Assembly: GCA_024234165.1 (NCBI GenBank)
Contig: JACKOP010000001.1
Coordinates: 310,001 to 374,000 of the forward strand
From: Pseudomonadales bacterium
GTDB lineage: Bacteria; Pseudomonadota; Gammaproteobacteria; Pseudomonadales; UBA5518
Length of the DNA: 64,000 bases
Reading direction: 5' to 3'
Shown: piece after piece, positions 1 to 8,186 of the stretch
How positions within the stretch are numbered: the first letter of the stretch is position 1
Layout of the letters: every line of letters starts with the position of its first letter
Made by a program: the position numbers and the translations under genes
The notes under the pieces: model-generated
Databases searched by the model: none
Seen by the model: only the letters and a program-made list of their open reading frames with translations
What the model was told of the DNA's origin: nothing

Positions 1-405
1 CTGGCACTGATGGCACTGCGCCATATCGAGGTCGAAGGACGCGGTGACATCGAAGCGACGCTCGCGACCTTCGAACAGGACGCCTGCTTCGAGCTTTTTC
101 CATGCGCACTGCGCATCCGCGGGCACGAGCGCGTGCGCCGCTACTACGAGTACTTCTTTGCCGAATCACGCCATCGCGTCACGGGCTACGTCGATCACGG
201 CACAACCCGCGGCGCGCTCGCGCTGACCAGTGAAATGACGGTGACGGTAGGCTATCCCGACGGCAGCCGGCGTGATTTCCGCACGCTGACCCTGTTTCCG
301 TACGGACGGCACGCGCTGCTTGGCGAGCGTATCTACGCCGATATCGAATTTTTCCGCGTGATTTTCGGCCCGCTGCTCGCCGAAGCCGAACCGATCACCC
401 CGTAG
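1..405 (+). CDS. SnoaL/NTF2-like protein, 5' end probably outside window
   Basis: A small protein of the SnoaL/NTF2-like cone fold. The reading frame is already open at base 1 (Leu-Ala-Leu before the Met at position 10), so the true start probably lies upstream and at least the first helix is missing. Visible features are the early helix with a GDIEATLATF stretch and an F/Y-rich core (RRYYEYFF). Family members are isomerases, hydratases or ligand-binding proteins, and no catalytic residue can be assigned here. The TAG stop is the TAG of the first GTAGGTCGG repeat, so the hairpin repeats begin exactly at the end of this gene. The function is not predictable beyond the fold. Confidence 0.7.
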   Translation: MALMALRHIEVEGRGDIEATLATFEQDACFELFPCALRIRGHERVRRYYEYFFAESRHRVTGYVDHGTTRGALALTSEMTVTVGYPDGSRRDFRTLTLFPYGRHALLGERIYADIEFFRVIFGPLLAEAEPITP

Positions 406-602
406 GTCGGCATTCATGCCGACGGGGGATTTGCATCGCTACCAGTCGGGTTGAAACCCGACCCACGTGCGCGCGCCGGACGTAGGTCGGCATTCATGCC
501 GACAGGGGATTCGCGTCAATAATCAGTCGGGTTGAAACCCGACCTACGTGCGCGCGCCGGACGTGGGTCGGCATTCATGCCGACAGGGGTTCGCATCAAT
601 AA
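402..602. repeat. Tandem ~80-bp double-hairpin repeat, left part
   Basis: Each unit of about 80 bp holds two palindromes, GTCGGCATTCATGCCGAC and GTCGGGTTGAAACCCGAC, and is framed by GTAGGTCGG and its inverse CCGACCTAC. Units begin at 402, 482 and 563. The third is cut after base 602 by the insertion sequence and resumes at 2085. The elements resemble the REP-like intergenic hairpins common in proteobacteria, but no REP-associated transposase gene lies in this window. Confidence 0.85.
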
Positions 603-2080
603 TTTTACTGTGTTAAAAACTGAGACCGATTGGTTCTCCCACAACACGGACACCTACCGAGAGCTGTGATCAGCATGGCGGCAAGTTCCAGACGCAGCGT
701 CGCGATCGAATCGGGAAGATGACGTTGCCGGCGCAGGGGAACCACGCGGGCGGTAGTCTTCGGGTAGGGCGGGGATTTCGCCGAATACCGGGTGATACAG
801 CGTTTTTTTTGGAGCGGTGATTCGCTCGGCTACCAGAAATCCATAGGCGGCAATGCACAAACTGGCGTGATGATGGAAACCACGCCAGCTGCGCCCTTCG
901 AATTGCCCGAGCCCGAGTTCCTGCTTGAGTTCCTGATAATCGCGCTCGATGCGCCAGCGCAGCTTCGCCAGCCGCACGAGTTCACGTACCGGTGTCGCTG
1001 CGGGCAGCGTACTCAGGAAATACTTCTCCGGTTCACTCGCTCCCTTCGGCCACTCAATCAATAACCACTGCTCGGGCTCGAGCTCGGCGTGCTCTCCCTC
1101 GCGTCGTGCGCAGCGGATGCGAAGCGCTGCAAATCGCGAGCGCAACGGCGCGTTCGTCCCTTCACGCCAGGTCACCTGACGATAGCGGGTCTGTGGCAAA
1201 CCGAAAGCCAACGTCTTTACCGAAACCGGGCGCTGTGAGGCATCTGCAACGCGGCGCACGGGCGGGCGCCCCCTGCCGCCATACGCCGGCACAGAACCCG
1301 GCTCGACACCGGGAGGCCACACCTTCACGCTGCCCGTGATCCCCACGACGTAATCCATGCCCAACGCCCGCAGATCCTGTCGAAACGCGCCACTGACGCC
1401 GTATCCTGCATCCGCGAGCGCCAGCGGCGGTAACGCACCGGCTTCCTTCAGCTCACGCAGCAAGGCAATCGCGATCTGCGCCTTGGTGGCGAACGCCACA
1501 TCTTCCGGCACCTTGGCCTTGCGCCGGCGCTCAGCGTCTTGCGCCCACTCCTGCGGCAGATACAGCCGGTACCCGACCGGCAAGCTGTAGTGCTCATTGG
1601 CCAACGACACGCTCACCGCGACCTGGCAGTTGTCCTGCTTGCCCAGTTGACCACAATACTGGCGTGCCACACCGACCGAGTGCCGTCCCTGCTTCGGCAT
1701 ACCGGTGTCGTCGATCAGCACCGCCTCGGGCACCTCGCCACGGCGATGCACCCGATCGAGCACGTACTCGCGCACCGCCCCGAGCAGCGCTGCGTCCGAC
1801 CACGGTGCATCGGCCACGAAGTGATGCAGGCTCTGGTGCTTCGAGCGTACCCGGTCAGGAGCAACCTGCGCCGCCATCGGCTCGACGCTCTTGCGCTCTC
1901 CTGGCAGCAGCAACCCCGTGCAGTAATGCCTGAACGGCTCACGCCGATCTGCATGCCCCAACACGCTGGCTATCGATGCCACGAACGCCTCGAAATGTTC
2001 CATGCTGTGGCCCATACTCCCTCCGCAACTGAGAGACCTGAGACACAGTAAAAGTAGTTCATGTTTTTAACACAGTAAAA
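603..2080. mobile_element. IS701-type insertion sequence, complete, with 4-bp target duplication
   Basis: A 1478-bp element bounded by perfect 18-bp inverted repeats, TTTTACTGTGTTAAAAAC at 603-620 and its complement at 2063-2080. It is flanked by the direct repeat ATAA (599-602 and 2081-2084). Removing the element and one ATAA restores an 80-bp repeat unit identical in layout to its neighbours, which proves the insertion site. A second CACAGTAAAA lies just inside the right end (2044-2053), perhaps a subterminal transposase site. It encodes one transposase on the minus strand. Confidence 0.93.
654..2015 (-). CDS. IS701-family DDE transposase
   Basis: The only gene of the insertion sequence, 453 residues, a usual length for IS701-family transposases. 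It cuts and joins the element ends with an RNase H-like DDE fold. The first acidic residue falls in VLIDDTGMPKQG, the second in LALADAGYG, and the glutamate in the conserved ERDYQELKQELGL stretch. The N-terminal segment (EPFRHYCTGLLLPGERKSVEPMA) is typical of the family. The frame is uninterrupted and the element ends are intact, so it may still be active. The last 40 or so residues are low-complexity and Ser/Arg rich. Confidence 0.93.
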   Translation of the reverse strand: MGHSMEHFEAFVASIASVLGHADRREPFRHYCTGLLLPGERKSVEPMAAQVAPDRVRSKHQSLHHFVADAPWSDAALLGAVREYVLDRVHRRGEVPEAVLIDDTGMPKQGRHSVGVARQYCGQLGKQDNCQVAVSVSLANEHYSLPVGYRLYLPQEWAQDAERRRKAKVPEDVAFATKAQIAIALLRELKEAGALPPLALADAGYGVSGAFRQDLRALGMDYVVGITGSVKVWPPGVEPGSVPAYGGRGRPPVRRVADASQRPVSVKTLAFGLPQTRYRQVTWREGTNAPLRSRFAALRIRCARREGEHAELEPEQWLLIEWPKGASEPEKYFLSTLPAATPVRELVRLAKLRWRIERDYQELKQELGLGQFEGRSWRGFHHHASLCIAAYGFLVAERITAPKKTLYHPVFGEIPALPEDYRPRGSPAPATSSSRFDRDAASGTCRHADHSSR

Positions 2081-2270
2081 ATAATCAGTCGGGTTGAAAC
2101 CCGACCTACGTGCGCACGCCGAACGTAGGTCGGCATTCATGCCGACAGGGGATTTGCATCCATACCAGTCGGGTTGAAACCCGACCTACGTGCGCGCGCC
2201 AGACGTAGGTCGGCATTCATGCCGACAGGGGTTCGCATCAATAATCAGTCGGGTTGAAACCCGACCTACG
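2081..2270. repeat. Tandem ~80-bp double-hairpin repeat, right part
   Basis: The continuation of the same tandem array beyond the insertion sequence: the rest of unit 3 (from 2085), unit 4 (from 2125) and most of unit 5 (2205-2270). Unit 4 and the outer copies differ at only a few positions, so the array is recent or homogenised. The last unit overlaps the 3' end of the next gene on the minus strand and supplies its final codons. Confidence 0.85.
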
Positions 2271-2696
2271 GCCCGGGAGATAGGTATCGAAGATGCGGCC
2301 GATCTCGGTATTCTCGGGCTCCGGTACGTCGTACCAGGTGCGGATCAGTACCGAGCCGTCGGCCTCGAAGCGATACGATTCGATGCTGCGCAACACGTTC
2401 ACTTCGCCGTCGGTCGAGAAGTGGTTTTCCATCACCCAGCAGATCTCGTTGCCGCAGATGAATCGCGTCTCTGACGGCACATGGAACTGGATGTTCGGCT
2501 GGAACAGATCGAAGGAATTCTCGCAGCAGTTCTCGAAACCGATTTTCTCCGGCGTCCCGACCGGATCGAGCATGCGAAAGGCTCCCGGCGCCATGCTGCG
2601 CCAGTTGCGCACCCAGGCTGCCTTGTCACCGGCATTCCAGAAACGTACGTAGTTCTGACCCCAGGCATCGATCTGCTCTCGTGTCGGCAACGTCAT
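2238..2696 (-). CDS. SnoaL/NTF2-like protein with repeat-encoded C-terminus
   Basis: A 152-residue NTF2-like domain protein beginning MTLPTREQID, with WNAGDKAAWVRNW near the start, as in SnoaL-like polyketide cyclases and steroid isomerase relatives. The ATG at 2696 is preferred over a GTG at 2732 because GGAAGGAGAAGGG lies just upstream of it. The last eleven or so codons (RRSGFNPTDY) are read from the hairpin repeat, so the ancestral C-terminus was probably replaced when the repeat array arrived. A luciferase-like oxidoreductase follows upstream on the same strand 67 bp away, so the two may share a transcript. The substrate is unknown. Confidence 0.75.
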   Translation of the reverse strand: MTLPTREQIDAWGQNYVRFWNAGDKAAWVRNWRSMAPGAFRMLDPVGTPEKIGFENCCENSFDLFQPNIQFHVPSETRFICGNEICWVMENHFSTDGEVNVLRSIESYRFEADGSVLIRTWYDVPEPENTEIGRIFDTYLPGRRSGFNPTDY

Positions 2697-2763
2697 CGGC
2701 CCTTCTCCTTCCACAAGCTTCGTCTCACTCACATTGCATCCGCGTGCTGCGGGTGATGCCGGC

Positions 2764-3633
2764 TCACAGCTTCCCGATCACCTCGTCGGCGAAACGCCGC
2801 ATCCCATCGACCTTGGCTGCCACCGGCGCCTGAAGCTCAACCCCGTACAACGCCCACGGCATCGTCGACACCACGCCGACCCCCATGTCACGCATGGCAC
2901 GGAAACCGTTCACATCCCACGCGTCGGAACAACTGAAACTCAGGATGCGAAAAGGCTGTCCGGCACGACCGATTTCTTCCCGGTAGGCGTGCATGCGCCC
3001 GATCAGCACCTCGAGTTCGGCCAGGGTGTGCAGATCGGCGATCCAGCCGTCATGGCGTGCCGCACGGCGCATGGCCGGTTCGGAGAATCCGCCCACATAG
3101 ACAGGCACCGGCTTCGCAGGCGCAGGGCTCATCCGCAACGGCGCGAAATCATAGAACTCGCCGTGGTGCTCGACCCAATCCCCACTCCACAGCTTCTGCA
3201 TCACCTCGAGCATTTCGTCGACACGTCGTCCGCGAGCTGCGAAGGGCTGCCCGGCCACCGCGAATTCCTCCGGCATCCAGCCCACGCCCACCCCGAGGGC
3301 AACCCGATCACCGCTCAGGCGTGCCGCGCTGGCGAGCTGCTTGGCGGCGAGCACGGGATTGCGCACCGGCAGCACGTAGACGCTGGTGTAGAACCACAGG
3401 CGCTGCGTGACGGCTGCCATCGCCACCGCACTCAGCCACGGATCGGGAAAAGGGTCGTCTGGCGTGAAGCGCGGAACCCCGTCCGGCGTATAGGGATACG
3501 GCACCGACATCTCGCGCGGATAGATCAGATGATCCGGCAGCGTGATGGCAGCGAAGCCGTTGTCCTCTGCCGCACGCGCCAGCGTCGCGTAGTCGCCCGG
3601 GTCTGTGAATGCGATCGAAATACCGAATTGCAT
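2764..3633 (-). CDS. LLM-class flavin-dependent oxidoreductase
   Basis: A 289-residue TIM-barrel protein of the luciferase-like monooxygenase family (TIGR03619-like F420/FMN-dependent group). It begins MQFGISIAFTDPGDYATLARA and carries the family's GVGVGWMPEEF and VPVYVGGFSEPAMRRAARHDGW blocks. Such enzymes oxidise or reduce organic substrates with reduced flavin or F420; the substrate cannot be read from sequence. The frame stays open upstream to 4122, but the ATG at 3633 has AGGGAG eight bases before it and matches the family start. It diverges from the diguanylate cyclase gene. Confidence 0.88.
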   Translation of the reverse strand: MQFGISIAFTDPGDYATLARAAEDNGFAAITLPDHLIYPREMSVPYPYTPDGVPRFTPDDPFPDPWLSAVAMAAVTQRLWFYTSVYVLPVRNPVLAAKQLASAARLSGDRVALGVGVGWMPEEFAVAGQPFAARGRRVDEMLEVMQKLWSGDWVEHHGEFYDFAPLRMSPAPAKPVPVYVGGFSEPAMRRAARHDGWIADLHTLAELEVLIGRMHAYREEIGRAGQPFRILSFSCSDAWDVNGFRAMRDMGVGVVSTMPWALYGVELQAPVAAKVDGMRRFADEVIGKL

Positions 3634-3775
3634 GACGGTGGCTCCCTGAACCGAACGATGCGCCCATCGTAACCGTTCGTCGGCCCGCACGCACCGCCCG
3701 TCGCGAGGCATGTGATATGGCGTCGTATATGTGGCTATATAACAGCCATACGCACCGTGGCGAAGGACAGCCCGC
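3634..3775. other. Divergent intergenic region with small palindrome
   Basis: This stretch separates the oxidoreductase (minus) from the diguanylate cyclase (plus) and must hold both promoters. It contains the inverted repeat TGGCT-N7-AGCCA at 3732-3748 around a TATATA core, a possible regulator site. No clear -35/-10 pair was assigned. Confidence 0.3.
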
Positions 3776-5752
3776 TTGGACCAGACCCGTAACACCTCGT
3801 CTGCCGTGAAAGCTCTGGCTCGGATCGCAGACCGCCATCGGTCCGGCGTGTGGATCTGTCGCCATCTACCGTGGCTGTTTGCCTCGACCTCCTGCCTTGC
3901 CGCGGATACTGCGCCTGGAACCAGCTTCCTGGCGTGGTGCCTGGCCGCGCTGGCGACCGGTTTCGCACTGATCGCCGAAGGCGTGTGGCTGCGCCTGAAG
4001 TGCAAGGACAAGGAGCTGCAAGACGGCATTGCAGAGCGAAAAAGACTGCAAGCCGAGCTCGAACTGTTCCGCACGGCGGTCGAGCACAGCCCGGTCTCGA
4101 CGCTGATCACCGGATCCGACACCTTGATTCGCTACGTAAGCCCGAGCCTGGTGCAAACCACCGGCTTCGATCCGGCAGAACTGATCGGCAAGACCCCTGC
4201 CGTATTCCAGTCGGGCATCACTCCGGACTCCACCTACGCCAGGTTGTGGCGAACGCTGCACAAGGGCCAGACGTGGACCGGCGAGCTGCAGAATCGCCGC
4301 AAGGATGGCGATCTGATCTGGGAGAGCACCAGGATCGTGCCCGTGAAGGCTGCAGACGGCAGCATGCAGGCATACGTAGGATTGAAGCTGGACCTCACGG
4401 CACCCAAGGCTGCAGAAGACCGCCTCGCCGAGAACGAACAGAAGTTTGGTGCAATCCTCGAGAACCTGCCGTGCGTGGTGTATCAGGTGCAGATGAACGT
4501 GACCGATCGGAGTCTGCACTTTCACTACATCAACGGCCGCGTCGATATGTACGGTCTGAGCGCCGAAGACGTGCTGCGCAATCCCCAGATCCTCATCGAA
4601 CGTACGCATCCGGAAGACCGTGAAAGGCTCGTCGCCAACGCCCTCGACGTCGAACGCAGGATGGAGCCCAGTCGCTCCGTGTTTCGCGTACATCGCACCG
4701 ATGGCAAGCTGATCTGGGTCGTGAATCACAACATACCGTCACAATTGCCCGACGGTTCCATTCTCTGGACCGGTTACTCGACGGATATCACGGCACAGCG
4801 CGAGGCAGAGGAGCAGCTTCGCGCCAGCGAGGAGAAATTCCGTACGCTGGTCGAAACCGCGAATGACATCATCTATACGCTCGACAGTTCGGGCCGTGTC
4901 GATTACGTGTCGCCAAACTGGACCACGATCCTCGGCCATCCGGTCGGCGCGATCATCGGTCGCGATTTCGACGAACTGCTGCACCCGGATGATCTGGCAT
5001 CGGCGCGTGCGTTTCTGCACGGCATCGTCACGGCCGGCCGCAAGCAGGCCAGCGCCGAATACCGGGTACGTCACCTCGACGGCACCTGGATCTGGCACAC
5101 GGCCAACGGCGCACCACTGCACGATGCCGAACGGAAGACGGTCGGGATGTTCGGCATTGCACGTGACATCAGCGAGCGCAAACAAAGCGAGGCGCGCATC
5201 CTCCATATGGCGCACTACGACGCGCTCACCGATCTGCCGAACCGTTCCCTGATCTTTGATCGCCTCGAGCAGGCACTGCAGCTCGCGGCACGGCGCCAGC
5301 ACAAGCTGGCGCTGATGTTCGTCGATCTCGACCGGTTCAAACTCATCAACGACACGCACGGGCACGCCGTCGGCGACCGCGTGCTGCAGCAAGCCGCACA
5401 GCGCATGAGTGACGCACTGCGCGGCTCGGACGCCGTCGGGAGAATCGGTGGTGATGAATTCGTCGTGCTGCTGAGCGAGATCGACGACGTACACACGGCG
5501 CTCGACGTGGCTGCCAAGATCAGCAACGCGATCAGCGCACCGGTGAAGCTCGCCGACCTGGAACTGCTCATCTCGTGCAGCATCGGTGTTGCGGTCTACC
5601 CCGACCACGGCAAGGATGCGCCGGAGCTGTTCCGCCATGCCGATCTGGCCATGTATCGCGGCAAGGAAGGTGGGCGCGCCACGATCCGCCTGCACGGACA
5701 CAACGCAAGCAAGGAGCCGGTTACACTACGCGCGATCCCGACAGCCGTCTGA
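3776..5752 (+). CDS. Membrane-anchored PAS-PAS-PAS-GGDEF diguanylate cyclase
   Basis: Makes the second messenger cyclic di-GMP from two GTP. Layout of the 658 residues: a hydrophobic segment at about 50-72 that may anchor the protein, three PAS/PAC sensor domains (roughly 97-215, 218-345, 347-475) and a C-terminal GGDEF domain. The active-site GGDEF motif is at 558-562. The product-inhibition site RGSD (549-552) sits exactly five residues before it, so feedback inhibition is expected. There is no EAL domain. The start is a TTG with GAAGGAC upstream; later in-frame starts would remove the hydrophobic segment. What the PAS domains sense is not visible. It is followed 14 bp later by a second LLM oxidoreductase. 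Confidence 0.92.
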   Translation: MDQTRNTSSAVKALARIADRHRSGVWICRHLPWLFASTSCLAADTAPGTSFLAWCLAALATGFALIAEGVWLRLKCKDKELQDGIAERKRLQAELELFRTAVEHSPVSTLITGSDTLIRYVSPSLVQTTGFDPAELIGKTPAVFQSGITPDSTYARLWRTLHKGQTWTGELQNRRKDGDLIWESTRIVPVKAADGSMQAYVGLKLDLTAPKAAEDRLAENEQKFGAILENLPCVVYQVQMNVTDRSLHFHYINGRVDMYGLSAEDVLRNPQILIERTHPEDRERLVANALDVERRMEPSRSVFRVHRTDGKLIWVVNHNIPSQLPDGSILWTGYSTDITAQREAEEQLRASEEKFRTLVETANDIIYTLDSSGRVDYVSPNWTTILGHPVGAIIGRDFDELLHPDDLASARAFLHGIVTAGRKQASAEYRVRHLDGTWIWHTANGAPLHDAERKTVGMFGIARDISERKQSEARILHMAHYDALTDLPNRSLIFDRLEQALQLAARRQHKLALMFVDLDRFKLINDTHGHAVGDRVLQQAAQRMSDALRGSDAVGRIGGDEFVVLLSEIDDVHTALDVAAKISNAISAPVKLADLELLISCSIGVAVYPDHGKDAPELFRHADLAMYRGKEGGRATIRLHGHNASKEPVTLRAIPTAV

Positions 5753-5766
5753 CAGGAATTCGTGCG

Positions 5767-6624
5767 ATGAAACACTGGCAATCCCTTTCCTGGATGGAAC
5801 CCGAGCAGATCCTCGAGATCGCCCGTTTTGCCGAAGAACTCGGCTTCGAGGGCGTTTTCGTCAGCGACCACGGCATCTATCCGCTCGAACTCACCTCGCC
5901 CTACCCCTACTCGCCCGACGGCACGCCGCCCATGGAGTGCTCGTGGTGGTACCCCGACGTGTGGACGACGCTCGGTGCGATCAGCGCCGTCACGTCGCGG
6001 CTGCGCTTTTCGCTCACGGTATACGTGTTGCCGCTGCGCAACCCCTTCGAAGTGGCGCGCGCCACCGGCACACTCGACATCCTCAGCAACGGCCGCCTCG
6101 CGCTCGGTATCGGCAGCGGCTGGATGAAGGACGAGTTCGATCTGTACGGCGTGGATTTCGCGACGCGTGGCGCACGCATGGACGAGATGCTCACGATCCT
6201 CAGTGGCTTCTGGCGTGAGGGCATCGTGGAATTCCACGGCAAGCATTTCGATTTCCCGCGCGTGCAGATCTCGCCGGCACCGGGCCGCGACGTTCCGGTG
6301 TACGTAGGCGGCGCGGCACCGGTGGCGCTGCGCCGCGCGGCACGCCATGACGGCTGGATCGGTACCGGCAACACCCTGGAGGAAGTACCGCAGGTGCTCG
6401 GCGAACTGGCGCGCCACCGCGCCGAACTCGGCCGCACGATGGCGGGCTTCGAGACCTTCGTTGCAATCACCACGCCGTTCAACGATCACGATCTGCTCGA
6501 GCTCGAAGCGCTCGGGATGACCGCGATGATCAACGCGCCGTTTGCCTTCTCGCTCGGTCAACGCTCCACGCTCGACGCCAAGAAACGCAACATGGAAAGT
6601 TACGCACGCCGCTACATCGCGTAG
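5767..6624 (+). CDS. LLM-class flavin-dependent oxidoreductase
   Basis: A second luciferase-like TIM-barrel enzyme (285 residues, start MKHWQSLSWMEPEQ at the ATG after AGGAATTCGTGCG). It shares VPVYVGGAAPVALRRAARHDGW and the GIGSGWMKDEF block with the protein at 2764-3633, and the two are clear paralogues. They flank the diguanylate cyclase in opposite orientation. The distance to the cyclase stop is short enough for co-transcription. The TAG stop is again supplied by the first GTAGGTCGG of a hairpin repeat cluster. The substrate is unknown. Confidence 0.88.
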   Translation: MKHWQSLSWMEPEQILEIARFAEELGFEGVFVSDHGIYPLELTSPYPYSPDGTPPMECSWWYPDVWTTLGAISAVTSRLRFSLTVYVLPLRNPFEVARATGTLDILSNGRLALGIGSGWMKDEFDLYGVDFATRGARMDEMLTILSGFWREGIVEFHGKHFDFPRVQISPAPGRDVPVYVGGAAPVALRRAARHDGWIGTGNTLEEVPQVLGELARHRAELGRTMAGFETFVAITTPFNDHDLLELEALGMTAMINAPFAFSLGQRSTLDAKKRNMESYARRYIA

Positions 6625-6797
6625 GTCGGGTTTCAACGCGGCTGATAGCGATGCGAATCCCCAGTCGGCATGAATGCCGACCTACATCGATCCGTCGGCA
6701 TGAATGCCGATCCACGTCGGTCTGTCGGCATGAATGCCGATCCACGTCGGTCCGTCGGTATGAATGCCGATCCACGTAGGTCGGGTTTCAACCCGAC
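6621..6797. repeat. Second hairpin-repeat cluster
   Basis: The same two palindromes as at 402-2270 but in a different arrangement. A GTAGGTCGGGTTTCAAC element comes first, then four tandem copies of GTCGGCATGAATGCCGA about 30-34 bp apart (one copy has GTCGGTATG), then a closing GTAGGTCGGGTTTCAACCCGAC at 6776-6797. The copies face the opposite way to those at 402-2270. Confidence 0.85.
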
Positions 6798-6817
6798 GAT
6801 CAATTAAAGGAACACGA

Positions 6818-6958
6818 ATGAACACCACCGCACCAACCCACCTCACCCGCATGGCACTTGCCGGCATCGTCATCGCGATTACGGCCGGTTGCACCAGCGT
6901 AGGCCCACACACTGAGCATGACCACGGTAATCGATGGCGAGCTGATCACGCTTTCTGA
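6818..6958 (+). pseudogene. Truncated lipoprotein gene
   Basis: AAAGGAAC precedes an ATG that opens 46 codons. A short charged start and a hydrophobic stretch (ALAGIVIAITAGC) end in a lipobox cysteine, a typical lipoprotein signal peptide. Only about 20 residues follow the cysteine before a stop. The +1 frame continues a few codons (MTTVIDGELITLSDG), suggesting a frameshift. The transposition module begins about 130 bp downstream and may have removed the rest. Expression of an acylated mini-peptide cannot be excluded. Confidence 0.5.
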
Positions 6959-7089
6959 TGGTCTGCAGCCGTGATGTGATATTGCGAGGTGTCCGGCATT
7001 GGCGCTGCCGGTGTCGACCGCGTTTTGGGTGCGACGCAACCGCAGCGCCCGGCGGCTGCGAGGCGCTGTGGCGACGGTCTGACGATGGC

Positions 7090-7326
7090 TCAGAAGACCG
7101 GGTCGGACGGCTCGTCGGGGATTGTGAGGGGCAGTTCGAGCTGGGTGCGCTCGGCGCGCTGGGCGGCGTACTCAGCGGCGGTGTGGCGATGGTGGCGACG
7201 GATCTGCACGAAGTAGCGCGACTCGAAGGCGCGGATCACCTCGTAGAGGAAGTCGAGGATGTGTGCCGCGCCCTCGTCGCTGAGCTGCTCGGGGAATTCG
7301 ATGGGGTGGTGCCGGGACGATTTCAT
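7090..7326 (-). CDS. Small protein of the transposition module
   Basis: A 78-residue protein starting MKSSRHHPIEF, with a helix-rich middle (GAAHILDFLYEVIRAFESRYFVQIRRHHR) and an acidic, proline-containing tail. It starts 10 bp after the ATPase stop and is therefore probably co-translated with it. I do not recognise a named family. Its position as last gene of the module suggests an accessory role in transposition, but nothing in the sequence shows what it does. Confidence 0.6.
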   Translation of the reverse strand: MKSSRHHPIEFPEQLSDEGAAHILDFLYEVIRAFESRYFVQIRRHHRHTAAEYAAQRAERTQLELPLTIPDEPSDPVF

Positions 7327-7336
7327 GGTTGCCGGC

Positions 7337-8186
7337 TCAAGCGCTGGTGAGCCGGGTGCGGCGCGTGCCGGCGGATTGCCCCGGGGGCGTGAACACCGCG
7401 AGGTACAGCTTCTCGTCGAGCTGGACGAGCTCGCGCTGCGCGGCGGCGGCGAGCAGTTCCGCGGCCATGGTGGTGAGCGCACGGTAGTTACCCATGGCGT
7501 GGTCGCAGACGGTGTGCATCAGCTCGGGTGTCATCAGAGCGGGGGCGCCGGCGCTTGCGAGCAGGTGCTTCAGGCAGGCCAGCAGTTCCTCGCGGCTGGC
7601 GTACTCCAGCGAGAGGCGTGCGCGGATGCGCGAACCGAGCGGCAGGAGTTCGTCGCGGCGCAGCAACTCGTTCAGACGCTGGTCGCCGGCGAGCACGACG
7701 CTCAGCAGGCTGCGCGAGTCGAAGTGCGCCGAGGCGAGCAGGCGCAACTCCGAGAGCACGAGCGGGGCGACCTGTTGCGCCTCGTCGATCAGCAGCACGG
7801 GGCGAAGCCGCGTGCTCTCCAGATGGGCGATCCAGCGGGTGCGCAGCGCCTTGAAGCCCATCCAGCGGTTGTGCGGGCGCAGCTCCACGGCGAACAGATC
7901 ACCGAGCTCGCGGTAGAAGTCGGCGAGGTTGGCGCTCGGGTGCGTGAGTGCGGCGACGGTCAGATCCGGCACGGGGCGAGGCGCTCGGCGATCAGGCGCA
8001 GCGCCACGCTCTTGCCCGTACCGACGTCGCCGCTGATCAGCGCGAAGCCGCCTTCGCGCACGAGCGCGTGCTCGATACGCCAGCGAAGTTCTCCACCGCC
8101 GGCGTGAGGCGCAGCGCCTCGGTGGGCAGTTCGGGCGAGAAGGGATTCCACTTCAGACCATAAAGGGCGAGCAGTTGCTTGTTCAT
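7337..8186 (-). pseudogene. ExeA/TniB-like AAA+ ATPase, broken by two frameshifts
   Basis: The start is MNKQLLALYGLKWNPFSPEL, typical of ATPases encoded next to Mu-type transposases. The Walker A motif GDVGTGKS and the Walker B motif VLLIDEAQQ are both readable, but in different frames. The coding frame shifts near 8084-8087 (GAG AAC TTC then one base short) and again at a GGGG run at 7973-7976. Each is explained by loss of a single base. If real, the protein is dead; if they are sequencing errors in G/C runs, it is a normal ~280-residue ATPase that would activate the transposase and choose targets. Its start overlaps the transposase stop. Confidence 0.75.
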
